A DNA stretch of 64,000 nt from Streptacidiphilus jiangxiensis (GTDB taxonomy: Bacteria; Actinomycetota; Actinomycetes; Streptomycetales; Streptomycetaceae). Location of the stretch: the NCBI RefSeq assembly GCF_900109465.1, contig NZ_FOAZ01000020.1:62001-126000 (forward strand), written 5' to 3'. Numbering within the stretch: position 1 is the first letter of the stretch; each line of letters opens with the position of its first letter. The translations under genes and the position numbers were made by a program. The notes below the pieces were generated by a model, which was given only the letters and a program-made list of their open reading frames with translations, ran no database searches and had not been told where the DNA came from. Of the stretch, positions 43,698 to 51,472 are shown one piece after another.

Positions 43698-43809
43698 TTT
43701 TGGCATGTGCCTACCGCATAGATTCGCCAAGGTTCGCCAGGGGTCGCCACCTGACGCTGAGGACCCGGACGGGTGTGAAGTAGAGGTGCATCTGATTTTG
43801 GCATATGCC
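43698..43809. promoter_or_regulatory. Two repeated palindromic sites upstream of the APH-like gene
   Basis: TTTTGGCATGTGCC occurs at 43698-43711 and TTTTGGCATATGCC at 43796-43809. The core GGCATATGCC is a perfect palindrome and the first copy differs by one base. They are 98 bp apart, the second 37 bp before the start codon. They look like operators for a dimeric regulator not encoded in this window. Confidence 0.5.
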
Positions 43810-43845
43810 CATCGGCATGACGGGCAGGCGGAGGGATCTGAGGGC

Positions 43846-44907
43846 ATGGCGACTCCCACGATGACGCGTGAATCCGACTCTGCCAGCCGTCCGGGGGCTC
43901 CCGCGGCGCACCGCGCCGGAACGTTTCGCGCGGCCGGCGCGCAGCACGGCGCTTCCGTTCCCGCACGGCAGGCAGCAGCGGGACCCGGCACAGGCGCGCT
44001 GTTCGACCGAGGCGCGACCTGCCCGCCGGCGGTTCTGGACGCCATCGCGCGCGCGGAGGCGTTCAGCCCTGGGTTCGCCCTGCAGCGCGTCCACTACACG
44101 AGCGCGGAGCACGTCGTGCTGACGGGCTCCTACAACAAGGTCAGCGCAGTGGCGAAGTGCCGGTTGTCCGCACACCCGGACACCTCGGCGGTCTCCTCGG
44201 CGCTGGCCGACGAGATCGTGGTCGCCCGGGCGTTGGTGCGTGAGCGTCCGCCGGTGCGCGTCCCGCGGCTGCTGGCGGCCGATCCGACCCACGGCGTCCT
44301 GATCACCGAGCGGGCGCCGGGCCGGCTCGCCGCCCCGTACCGCCATCCCGCCCAGGCCCCGGTGCCGGGCGCCGTGTTGTCGGTGCTCGGCGCGGTCGCG
44401 AAGCTGAACATGTGGCGGCCGGCCGGCGACGGGTTCGAGCGCCGTCTCGACTACCTCGCACTTCTCGCGCGGTATCACCACGACGGACACATCGCGGAGA
44501 GCGACCTGTCCTGCATCCAGCGCCTCCTGCGCGGACTGGTGGGCGCGCCTGCGCAGTTCTGCCACGGGCAGGCGATGCTGCGCAACGTGGTGCTGGCGCC
44601 GTCGGGCCCGGTATTCGTCGACTGGTCGTGCGCGGGCTGGTACCTGCCGGGCTACGACCTGGCGACGTTGTGGATGACCCTGGGCTGCGACCCCGACGCG
44701 CGCCGTCGGATCCGGGATCTTGCCCTCGGCGGAGGCCTGGCGGTGCGCGACGGCTTCCTGCTCGCGCTGCTCCTGCAGCTCATCGGCGAGACCAGGCGGC
44801 TGGACCGGTCAGAGGCAGGCGAGGCGCAGCGGGAGTTGTTGCGGTGCCTGCGGATGGACCTCGTGCACGTGCGGGGTGCGATCCGGGCCGCGGCGACGAG
44901 CCGGTAA
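43846..44907 (+). CDS. Aminoglycoside-phosphotransferase-fold protein lacking the catalytic Asp
   Basis: The 353-residue product starts at ATG 43846 (GGAGGG 10 bp upstream). An Ala/Gly-rich N-terminal ~55 residues may be disordered. Kinase-like landmarks follow: GSYNKVSAVAKCRL (nucleotide Lys), VPRLLAADPTHGVLITERAP (hinge), and the catalytic loop. In active family members that loop is usually HGDxxxxN; here it reads FCHGQAMLRNVVL (about residue 239), with Asp replaced by Gln. The metal motif FVDWSCAGWYLPGYDLATLW keeps its Asp. It is therefore either a pseudokinase or an enzyme using another base. Two palindromic sites precede it. No resistance function should be assumed. Confidence 0.8.
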   Translation: MATPTMTRESDSASRPGAPAAHRAGTFRAAGAQHGASVPARQAAAGPGTGALFDRGATCPPAVLDAIARAEAFSPGFALQRVHYTSAEHVVLTGSYNKVSAVAKCRLSAHPDTSAVSSALADEIVVARALVRERPPVRVPRLLAADPTHGVLITERAPGRLAAPYRHPAQAPVPGAVLSVLGAVAKLNMWRPAGDGFERRLDYLALLARYHHDGHIAESDLSCIQRLLRGLVGAPAQFCHGQAMLRNVVLAPSGPVFVDWSCAGWYLPGYDLATLWMTLGCDPDARRRIRDLALGGGLAVRDGFLLALLLQLIGETRRLDRSEAGEAQRELLRCLRMDLVHVRGAIRAAATSR

Positions 44908-45159
44908 TGCGTCGCAGCGCTGCTTGTTCAACCATGACGTCACGTGCACCGTGCGCCCGCAGGACCCTGCAACTGGTCCTGTTCTGGACCCGGGACACGC
45001 TGAGTTGCCTGGTGAACCCCGGGAGCGCCGGATGACCGCCGCGCAGCCGTATGCGCTTACGTGCAGACGGTCACCGGGCATCGCCGGATCACCCCGCCAC
45101 CAAGACCTCTCCTTGATCATAATCGGTCAGACGCTCGAAGTCGGGCAGCGCACGGCCCG

Positions 45160-46281
45160 TCACAACCCAGCGTGACCGGCCCGCTCTGCCTGGAGTTCGG
45201 AGCGGACGAGCTCCAGTAGCCGGCCCGCCCAGTTGCGGCCGCGTCCGGCGTTGTCGCCCCAGAAGTCGGAGTCGAAGTCGTCGTAGATCACGGTGGCGTC
45301 GTTCGTTGTCAGCAGGATCTCGGCGAGCTCGGGGTGCTGGTCGTACTTCGCGCGGAGCAGGCTCGCCATGACCGCAGTGCGGGCGTGCTGCCAGCCCCGG
45401 CTTCGTGTTGCTTCGGCCGCGTACTTGCGTGCGGCGCCATGGGTATCTGCCGAGGCGACCGCGGCCCGAACCTCGGGTTCAGCGACGGACAGGGCCCAGT
45501 AGGCGTGGGCGACGGACGGGTAGATGACCTCGCCGACGAGGATCGGAGCCGGGTAGTCATTGCGCAAACCCCGATATCCCGGGGCGACGACCGGTTTGCT
45601 CGGATACGAGTGATACAGCTTGATCGCCGGAGCGAAGGACGTCACCGGCCCGTCTGCCGGGACGCGCGCGGCCCGTTCAGCGGCCCATCGCGCCCGCTCC
45701 TCGAAGTAGGCGACGGCCCTGTCGTAGTCCTCCTGCGTGATCGGCCCGCCAGCCGAGACGTCAGTCCCGTTGCCGGGACCCGCCACCAGGACCCGCAGCG
45801 GCCAGTCCTTGCTGTCCATGTCGCCCAGCGCGTAGCGGCGCTGCGAGATCGGGATGGCCAAGTACGCGATGCGGGCTGTGGTGCGGTTCTCCTCGGTGCG
45901 ATCGGCGAGAAAGGTGTCGACGGCGGCGAGGCATCGGCCTGTCGAGTCCGGGCGCCCGTTCAGCTGGTCGATGGTGTCTCGTATCTCGGCGACCAGCAGC
46001 TCGGGGGTCAGATAGCTGTGGGGTTCGCTGAAAGTCCAGCTCGCCAGTTCGAAGGCGGATGCCTTGGCGCCTTCCGGCAGGGTGGTGGCAACCCAGCCGC
46101 TGCGGAGCTTGTCTTCGAACTCCTCGACGGTGACCAGTTCCCAGCAGTCGATGAGCCCGTCGGCGTAGATGAAGAGGTCAGTGAGGAAGTGCGTGCCACC
46201 GTTGCGGATGAAGGCGTGGCGCCAGGTGCCAGGTATACGGACGCCGTCCACAGTGCGATGAATGGTCTTCTTGCCGATCAT
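45160..46281 (-). CDS. NADAR-domain protein with uncharacterised N-terminal domain
   Basis: The 373-residue protein probably starts at ATG 46281; an in-frame TTG at 46299 is possible and neither has a good ribosome site. About residues 210-373 form a NADAR fold: IKLYHSYPSKPVVAPG, VIYPSVAHAYWALSVAEPEV, TAVMASLLRAKYDQHPEL, and the end motif FWGDNAGRGRNWAGRLLEL. NADAR proteins act on ADP-ribose conjugates; some remove ADP-ribose from guanine in DNA and protect against DarT-type toxins. The usual EHAYQA Glu is replaced (VAHAYWA), so activity is uncertain. The first ~200 residues (TWRHAFIRNGGTHFLTDLFI, CWELVTVEEFEDKL) are a separate domain of unknown role. No adjacent toxin is seen. Confidence 0.82.
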   Translation of the reverse strand: MIGKKTIHRTVDGVRIPGTWRHAFIRNGGTHFLTDLFIYADGLIDCWELVTVEEFEDKLRSGWVATTLPEGAKASAFELASWTFSEPHSYLTPELLVAEIRDTIDQLNGRPDSTGRCLAAVDTFLADRTEENRTTARIAYLAIPISQRRYALGDMDSKDWPLRVLVAGPGNGTDVSAGGPITQEDYDRAVAYFEERARWAAERAARVPADGPVTSFAPAIKLYHSYPSKPVVAPGYRGLRNDYPAPILVGEVIYPSVAHAYWALSVAEPEVRAAVASADTHGAARKYAAEATRSRGWQHARTAVMASLLRAKYDQHPELAEILLTTNDATVIYDDFDSDFWGDNAGRGRNWAGRLLELVRSELQAERAGHAGL

Positions 46282-46408
46282 CTGGCGATTGTGTCGCAAC
46301 AGGCGCGGCGGCGGGCAGGGATTTCCTGCGTGGCTGTTGGCAGCGGGACCACCTGTATGCGGCGGTCCGACTGGCCCCGAGGCGGCTGGGACGCGTATCG
46401 AGTCGTGA

Positions 46409-46558
46409 TCATGAGGGGGCCTCGGCCAGCTCTTTGATCCAGATCACCGAGGCACGTAAGTGGAGGCCGGCGAGGTAGCTCTCGGGGGTTCTGTCGTACC
46501 GGGTGGCGATGCCTCGCCAGGCCTTCAGCTTGTTGATCAGGCGCGCGACAGTGTTCCG
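46409..46558 (-). pseudogene. IS5-type transposase remnant (C-terminal ~49 residues)
   Basis: The frame reads RNTVARLINKLKAWRGIATR, then YDRTPESYLAGLHLRASVIW and IKEL to a stop. This is the end of an IS5-family DDE transposase (RNxVERxxxxLKxWRGIATRYDKTxxSYLAxLxLAAxxIW). Upstream sequence does not continue the protein in any frame. It marks a decayed insertion beside the NADAR gene. Confidence 0.8.
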
Positions 46559-46780
46559 CTGGCAGCCGGAGGGGGCCGGGGGCTCCTGCACTCGGATGAT
46601 GGGGTAGCCCTGGATGACCAGCTCCCCTTCTCGTCGTCGATCCAGAGGGTCGGCGACTCGCCCTGGCCGGTGTTCGGGTCGACTCCGATGAATCGCAGCG
46701 GCATGGTCTCAATCCGGCAAAAGCCGCTCGGGCGGCCTGTTCGACCGATCTAGGATCGGTCCACCTACATGGGAGGCCAA

Positions 46781-47677
46781 GTGTCGGAAGCCTGGTCCAC
46801 GGCGGTCATCTCTCTCGGTGGCGTGGCCTTGGGCTCGCTCGGAACGATCGTGGCTCAGTATTACCCGTCCCGCGAGCAGCGCCGACGCGAGGTGGCGGCT
46901 CAGGCAAATGCTGAGCGTGACGAACTGAGGGGTGAACTCCTGGAGTTCCTGGACGTTTGCCAAAGGGTGGAGCGCGAGGCAGAGCGCCGTTTCCAGGGCG
47001 AGGGAGCGTCTGAAGACGCACCGGCCCTCACTCACGAGATGTGGTTTCGCCAGAAGTCCCTCCAGCTGATCGCCAGTTCCAGTCTTGCTGGCGCTGTCAG
47101 CGACTACGCGTGGCGCCTCCAGCGTGCGGTGTTCCAGGGCCCCCGGAAGGGACTTGACGTGTGGGACTACATGTCCGAGTTCCGTGACCCCTTTTCTTGG
47201 AAGAGGCTGCGGGTGCACTTGGAAAGGCACGCAGCTGACTCTCACCGTTCAGGGTGCTGGTCCCACGTTTCGCAGCCGGAGGTCGTGCGGAGTGTGTCCG
47301 CCGTGGCCGTGGCCGTGGCCGTGGCCGTGGCCGTGGCAGCGTGCGCAGACGGGCCGATCCATGCTGGCGGTGCCGGGCTCGTAGCTCCAGCCTTCGCAGC
47401 GGTCGGCCTCGCTCAAAGAACATGCCTGCCTGTGAGGAGGCAGGCTATGGCAAAGCTGACCACCGCTGGGCCCCAGACGACACCCATCACCATGAAGACA
47501 CCCCAGAGGCGGTGCAGTGCTTCCGGGACGTGGGACCTGGGGTCGAGACCTAGGCCGGAGCGGGCGTGCCGGGTGAGCGCCACCGAGTCGCACCGGTCGG
47601 TGCGGGCGGCCTGGAGGACTTGGCGAAGCGCGGCGCTTGTCCTGGGAAGGTTCTCCACGGACAGTCTGATCCCGTAG
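46781..47677 (+). CDS. Hypothetical protein with one membrane segment; C-terminal half doubtful
   Basis: The frame starts at GTG 46781 with GGGAGG 4 bp upstream. A single N-terminal hydrophobic segment (AVISLGGVALGSLGTIVAQY) is followed by a charged helix (REQRRREVAAQANAERDELR) and a helical domain ending near residue 155 (FSWKRLRVHLERHA). This layout is common in small actinobacterial membrane-anchored proteins of unknown function. Beyond that point the sequence turns into an Ala/Val tract encoded by GCCGTG repeats and then overlaps a convergent gene by 265 bp. The natural end is probably near 47245, lost by frameshift. Confidence 0.5.
   Translation: MSEAWSTAVISLGGVALGSLGTIVAQYYPSREQRRREVAAQANAERDELRGELLEFLDVCQRVEREAERRFQGEGASEDAPALTHEMWFRQKSLQLIASSSLAGAVSDYAWRLQRAVFQGPRKGLDVWDYMSEFRDPFSWKRLRVHLERHAADSHRSGCWSHVSQPEVVRSVSAVAVAVAVAVAVAACADGPIHAGGAGLVAPAFAAVGLAQRTCLPVRRQAMAKLTTAGPQTTPITMKTPQRRCSASGTWDLGSRPRPERACRVSATESHRSVRAAWRTWRSAALVLGRFSTDSLIP
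47300..47335. repeat. Hexanucleotide simple repeat (GCCGTG)6
   Basis: Six perfect copies of GCCGTG run at 47300-47335 near the 3' end of the hypothetical + strand frame, encoding Ala-Val repeats there. As the unit is six bases, copy-number change would not alter the frame. Confidence 0.95.
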
Positions 47678-48126
47678 CGATCACGAAGGCGGAACTCGTC
47701 GATGTACCCCCCGCCGCGCGAGATCGTGCTGAAGCGGCGCACCCTGTGGAGCTGATCGAGATCGACGGTGCGACGTCCGGTCAGCGTTCGCGCGGAGATG
47801 AGCAGCCTTCCGTCGGCGTTCATGACCTTCGGGCGTCCGGCCCAGCCCTGGTGGATCCCGAGTAGCAGGCAACCCAGAATGCCGCCGGTGAGTGTGGCGA
47901 TGCCGGTGTAGTTGCCCCGCAGGACAGAGATGCGCATCAGGACGACGTCGAGGAGAACGATCAAGACCCACGCGGCCGCGAGGGACCCTGCGACGCGGCG
48001 CGTCCGGCGGCGGGCCTCCGACACGGGCACGGGTGCGTGGCCGGCCCCTGCGCTCGGCTGTCGTGGCGTCAGGCCCGCCTGGGTCAGTCCGGCGGCCCGC
48101 TCCCACTCGCGATCTCGTTCGTTCAC
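47413..48126 (-). CDS. Hypothetical membrane protein with PH-like cytoplasmic domain
   Basis: The 237-residue product starts at GTG 48126. After ~45 soluble residues come two hydrophobic segments (SLAAAWVLIVLLDVVLMRIS and TLTGGILGCLLLGIHQGW). A beta-rich stretch follows (RPKVMNADGRLLISARTL, VDLDQLHRVRRFSTI, EFRLRDRYGIRLSVENLP), of the kind seen in bacterial PH-like domain membrane proteins, and a final hydrophobic segment (FMVMGVVWGPAVVSFAIA) ends it. The family is not recognised with certainty. It is convergent with, and overlaps, the hypothetical + strand gene. Confidence 0.68.
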   Translation of the reverse strand: MNERDREWERAAGLTQAGLTPRQPSAGAGHAPVPVSEARRRTRRVAGSLAAAWVLIVLLDVVLMRISVLRGNYTGIATLTGGILGCLLLGIHQGWAGRPKVMNADGRLLISARTLTGRRTVDLDQLHRVRRFSTISRGGGYIDEFRLRDRYGIRLSVENLPRTSAALRQVLQAARTDRCDSVALTRHARSGLGLDPRSHVPEALHRLWGVFMVMGVVWGPAVVSFAIACLLTGRHVL

Positions 48127-48389
48127 ATCGACAGAGCATAGGCAGCGGGTTCCTGGTCTCGTATGCCTGGGAGACCAGAAACCCGACTGACCTTCGTTGC
48201 ATCTTCAACCGACCGGGGAAGCCGATCGAGGCTGGGGAATTTCAGGCATCCGCATCAATGCCCGGTGAGCGAGCTGCCGACCAGGTTGTTCTTCACCCGT
48301 GCGGGGGTCGTTGCCCCCGTCTCAGGATGCCGACCCGAGTGTCACCGCAGAGGCTGAAGACCCAGTACCCCTCAAAGGAGGAGGCCGGC

Positions 48390-48569
48390 ATGTCGGCGCA
48401 CTTCCAGGTCGACGAAGACAAGGCTCACCAGGGGCGATTCCGGCTCAAGGCCGGCAACGGCGAGATCGTCGCCGTCGGCGAGTCCTGCCCCACGAAAGCC
48501 AACGCGGAGCGCGGCTGCGAGGCCGTGAAGTGCGCCGCGGCCGACATCGTCGAGGCCAAGGCCGCCTGA
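48390..48569 (+). CDS. DUF1508 (YegP-like) single-repeat protein
   Basis: The 59-residue product starts at ATG 48390, preceded by AAAGGAGGAGG, a very strong ribosome site. It has one DUF1508 unit: GRFRLKAGNGEIVAVGESCP and NAERGCEAVK, closing with AAADIVEAKA. E. coli YegP has two such repeats in ~110 residues; many actinobacterial copies have one. The function is unknown. The next gene starts 11 bp downstream, so the two are probably co-transcribed. Confidence 0.9.
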   Translation: MSAHFQVDEDKAHQGRFRLKAGNGEIVAVGESCPTKANAERGCEAVKCAAADIVEAKAA

Positions 48570-48580
48570 AGGGCGCATTC

Positions 48581-48898
48581 ATGACTGTTCAGATCCTCAC
48601 CGAAGTCAGTGCCACCGTCGCGCCAGAGCGAGAAGCCGACCTTTTGGCCGCCTACCAGCAGACCCTCGCCCGGCCGCTCCCCGACGGCTTGCTGCGCAGC
48701 GAACTGCTCCAGGGCGCCGACGGGCAGTGGCGGATCCACACCCTGTGGCGCGACCAGGAGGCCCTGGATGCCATGCGGACATCTCCGGAAGGCCCGATCG
48801 CGCCCCGTCTGTTCCGCGACGCAGGAGCTGATCCCCACGTCGCCTGGTTCCAGGTCGCGGCGCACCACCTGGTGACCGACCCCCGGAGTTGGCCCTGA
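48581..48898 (+). CDS. Antibiotic-biosynthesis-monooxygenase-fold (ABM) small protein
   Basis: The 105-residue protein starts at ATG 48581 (GAAGGG upstream). It has the dimeric alpha/beta-barrel (ferredoxin-like) ABM pattern: VQILTEVSATVAPEREADLL, GLLRSELLQGADGQWRIHTL, then WRDQEALDAMRTSPEGP. ABM-fold proteins include small cofactor-free monooxygenases and stress proteins of unknown substrate. It lies 11 bp after the DUF1508 gene. No specific reaction can be claimed. Confidence 0.82.
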   Translation: MTVQILTEVSATVAPEREADLLAAYQQTLARPLPDGLLRSELLQGADGQWRIHTLWRDQEALDAMRTSPEGPIAPRLFRDAGADPHVAWFQVAAHHLVTDPRSWP

Positions 48899-48918
48899 CG
48901 AACCAGTCGCCGAGGCCC

Positions 48919-49045
48919 GTGCACGAACTGGGCGCGGAGAGCGGCCGCGAGCACACCCGCCTGGGCGTGACGGTTGCCGAGCTCGGCGTCTCCCCGCTGG
49001 TCATCGTCGGCGGCGCGCAAGCCGAGCGCGTTGGGCAGGCGGCTC
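48919..49045 (+). pseudogene. murF-like fragment (UDP-MurNAc-tripeptide ligase, C-terminal segment)
   Basis: The frame reads HELGAESGREHTRLGVTVAE and LGVSPLVIVGGAQAERVG. This resembles the MurF segment xMxELGxxSxxxHxxVGxxAxxLxVDxLVxVG. A few residues after, in another frame, GGGVDAVTAG recalls further decay. The ATP-binding domain and the rest are absent. The fragment is short, so the call is moderate. The ABM gene lies just upstream on the same strand. Confidence 0.45.
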
Positions 49046-49263
49046 GGCGGGGGCGTCGACGCTGTGACCGCAGGCGAGTCGCAGGCCGCGTACGCCGGCG
49101 CACCTGGGCACGTGCGATGCACGCGGCCGTCTACGGGTCGCCGGAAGCCTGCCGTCGCTTTCCCTGACCGACGCGGCAGCGTGGACACTCGGTGGGAGCA
49201 TCCTGTTTCGTGGCCGTCCCGGGCTGTGAGTTGTCCGGGACGGCCGTAGGGTGGGGCTGGGTA

Positions 49264-49440
49264 TTACCTGCTGTTCATCCAGAACAGCGCGGCTGATGCT
49301 GCTGTGACGGTGGTGATCAGTGCGCAGAGGCGGGCGGTTCGGGGCGTGCTTTCCAGGGCTTCCCCGACCGTCCGCTCCACCCAGTCGATCAGGCGCATGA
49401 CCACCTGGTGCCACCACGGTTCGAACGATGTCGGTTGCAA
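49264..49440 (-). CDS. Small membrane peptide (58 residues) with TTG start and strong ribosome site
   Basis: From TTG 49440, preceded 4 bp upstream by AAGGAGGTG, the frame encodes LQPTSFEPWWHQVVMRLIDW, then VERTVGEALESTPRTARL and a hydrophobic segment (CALITTVTAASAALFW) ending MNSR. The near-ideal Shine-Dalgarno and the single C-terminal transmembrane segment argue for a real small gene. The function is unknown. A terminator-like hairpin at 49500-49527 lies just upstream on this strand. Confidence 0.6.
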   Translation of the reverse strand: MQPTSFEPWWHQVVMRLIDWVERTVGEALESTPRTARLCALITTVTAASAALFWMNSR

Positions 49441-49499
49441 GTTTCACCTCCTTCGCCGGACTGGCAGGGGCTGTTGCAAGGGCCCCAGAAACGCAAGAA

Positions 49500-49527
49500 C
49501 CCGCCTGCACGTGTGTCTGCAGGCGGG
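49500..49527 (-). terminator. Hairpin terminator
   Basis: CCCGCCTGCA and TGCAGGCGGG form a perfect 10-bp stem with an 8-base loop. Read on the minus strand it is followed by TTCTTGCGTTTC, a T-rich stretch, so it probably ends leftward transcription upstream of the 58-residue gene. Confidence 0.65.
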
Positions 49528-49708
49528 GGACGACGCTGGCCCTCTTGCTCCGGAACTTACACCACTTTCGGCAGGCGACGGCGCCTTCTTGCCTCACGCG
49601 ATGCATCGCCCCTGCTCGGAGGGGAGTTGGGCAGGAAGGCGATGCCAACCGCGTAGCGATTGGGGGTGTCCACCCCTTGGAACCCCGCAGCCGACTCTGG
49701 TGGCGAGC

Positions 49709-49905
49709 CGGCAGGCGGAGTTCCTCGCGGTTGGCGTCCAGCGGCGGGTTGGTGACCTGCGCGAAGGACGGGCAGCTCCTCCTCGGTGTGGCCGAAGGTC
49801 TGCTGACGCCTCGCGGGCCGTCATCCGGTTGCGGTTGCCCTTGACGGTGTTGATCTCACCGTTGTGGGCGACGAAGCGGTAGGGGTGCGCCAGCGGCCAG
49901 CTCGG
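49709..49905 (-). pseudogene. gltB: gltB (glutamate synthase large subunit) remnant with internal deletions
   Basis: Three separate GltB signatures lie next to each other on the minus strand. [20 protein letters not shown], then [11 protein letters not shown], is at 49905-49810. [10 protein letters not shown] is at 49802-49773, and [16 protein letters not shown] at about 49765-49718. In a full GltB the first and second are separated by well over 100 residues and the second and third by some tens, so two internal deletions have fused them. The frame also shifts between pieces. No product of glutamate synthase type can be made. Confidence 0.75.
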
Positions 49906-50075
49906 GGAACGGCTCGGCTGCCCGGTGGTGATCGACGGCTGCTTCGCCGCTGCCGTTCTGCCACTGAGCGACATTCCCTGACCGCTCTCCGCATCAACAC
50001 CTGGATGCAGGCATCCCCCAGGACTACCGATGAGCTCCCGAACCTGGCCGCGACCAGCACGGCGTTTGATTGTCG

Positions 50076-50088
50076 TAGGCCTGGCCTA
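50076..50088. promoter_or_regulatory. Small palindrome before the SMI1/KNR4 gene
   Basis: TAGGCC-T-GGCCTA is a perfect 6+6 inverted repeat 11 bp before the ATG at 50100, next to a possible -35 (TTGATT at 50066-50071). It could be an operator or a promoter element; this is weak on its own. Confidence 0.3.
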
Positions 50089-50099
50089 GGGTCGGCCGC

Positions 50100-50717
50100 A
50101 TGGCATCACAGGTTCCCGACCTGCTTCGACCGGCGTGGACTCGGTTCTCCGGCTGGCTCGCCGTGAATGCGCCGGCCAGTCACGCTTCCCTGGGCCGCAT
50201 CGCTTTCGCGCAGGAGATCGCGTCCCTGGAGAGTCAGCTCGGCTTCCGGCTTCACCCCGAACTCAAAGCGCTCCTGCGTCTGCACAACGGAACGACCGGG
50301 GAGGGGTCGGCCATCTTCCTGCCTCTCCATCACCGCCTGATCGGCACCGCCGAGATCCTCCAGAGTCACTTCGCGCTCCTGGATCTGGGGTGGCACGACG
50401 AGAACGAGGATCTCCCGTGGGGAGAGGACGACTTGAACGGGCACATCCATCAGTGGGTGCCGTTCGCGGTTCCCCTCGACGGCGGTTACGCGTTCGTCGA
50501 CCACCGGCCCGGGCCGTCCTATGGCCATGTCTACGAGATGGGCATCGGCTCCGGAGACTGCGACGGGACTCTATGGGCCACCAGCCTCAGCAGCCTGTTC
50601 GCCCAACTCGCCGACGCTGTCGAAGGCCAAGCGCCCTTCCGGCGCTTCGCACCCCGGCTTGTCCACGACCCCGATCAGGGCAGCACACTCACCTGGGACA
50701 TCCTCCCCGCTCGCTGA
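50100..50717 (+). CDS. SMI1/KNR4 (SUKH) family protein
   Basis: The 205-residue protein starts at ATG 50100. It shows the SUKH pattern: an amphipathic N-terminal helix region (FAQEIASLESQLGFRLHPEL), KALLRLHNGT, LPLHHRLIGTAEILQSHFAL and a central QWVPFAVPLDGGYAFVDHRP strand pair. SUKH proteins include immunity proteins for nuclease toxins and yeast cell-wall regulators. No adjacent toxin gene is seen, so it may be an orphan immunity-type protein. It has no signal peptide or membrane segment. Confidence 0.88.
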   Translation: MASQVPDLLRPAWTRFSGWLAVNAPASHASLGRIAFAQEIASLESQLGFRLHPELKALLRLHNGTTGEGSAIFLPLHHRLIGTAEILQSHFALLDLGWHDENEDLPWGEDDLNGHIHQWVPFAVPLDGGYAFVDHRPGPSYGHVYEMGIGSGDCDGTLWATSLSSLFAQLADAVEGQAPFRRFAPRLVHDPDQGSTLTWDILPAR

Positions 50718-51472
50718 CCGCGACGGCCGTCATTCAGGCGGGGCAGCCGGGGGCTCACCCTCATGACCACACTGTCCGTCGCCGGCTTCGACCAGGGACT
50801 CAAGCGGACCTTCCCCGCACCGTGCCGCGCTCAAGGCCACGAGCTGGTTGCCGCCCTGCCCCATTGATCGCTCGGCGGCCCTGGCTGTGCGCGCGGGGGA
50901 GTCGGGGCGTCTGGTCGCTCCTCTCTGTCGCAGGTGGCTGCTGGTCCGGTCGTTGAACGACAGAGGATGGATTTCAGGGCCACCCTGTACCGGCAGCTCA
51001 CCGGTGTCGATCATCAGGTCCCAGGCAGACGTTCCGTCGCGCAGATCATGCCGAATGTGGCCTGAGGCGGGCGCCGGCCGGGTGGGCGTCCTTCACCCTC
51101 GACCCTGCTCGGCATCGACGGTGCCGGGCCTCGAGCGTTTCAGAGAAGGCTGCGCGGTCCACCCCAGCGCCGTGCCGGACCGCGAAGCCGCGCTTCGCCT
51201 TCACCGAATCGTCGAGGACCTGCCCGACCTCCCGCCGTGAGGCTTGGCGCGCAGGAGCGGAACCCTGACCCCTGGCCGGTCCAGCCCGCCCGGTGCCTTG
51301 AGATCAGTGGGGCGGGGTCGGGCAACGGACTGGGGTCGGCTCGCGGGGGAGAGGGACGAATGGAAGACTTTGTCGCAGGTGCGCCGTTTGAATCGCCCGG
51401 TGCAGCCACCTCTTCCACGCGGGCCGCAGTCAGTGCTCACGGACCACGCGACGGATCAGTGGAGGTCGTCCC
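50718..51472. other. 755-bp stretch with no supported gene
   Basis: Open frames here are short, Arg-rich or shadow-like. A 32-codon frame from an ATG near 50968 (MDFRATLYRQLTGVDHQVPG) has a modest upstream AGAGG and could be the start of a lost gene, but nothing follows it in frame. I see no promoter, repeat or RNA signature that I would defend. Confidence 0.45.

Noticed and set aside
43846-44907. Annotation as an aminoglycoside resistance kinase.
   Set aside because: The catalytic Asp is replaced by Gln and the N-terminus is unlike known resistance enzymes; only the fold is supported.
44908-45159. Short frames between the APH-like and NADAR genes.
   Set aside because: No ribosome site, motif or frame extends convincingly; nothing is supported in this 250-bp gap.
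48900-49170. A small intact gene of 92 codons on the plus strand.
   Set aside because: The first part matches a MurF internal segment and the rest becomes Arg-rich, so a decayed fragment explains it better.
49709-49905. A functional small class II amidotransferase.
   Set aside because: The segments belong to GltB but lack the N-terminal Cys and are fused across deletions in different frames.
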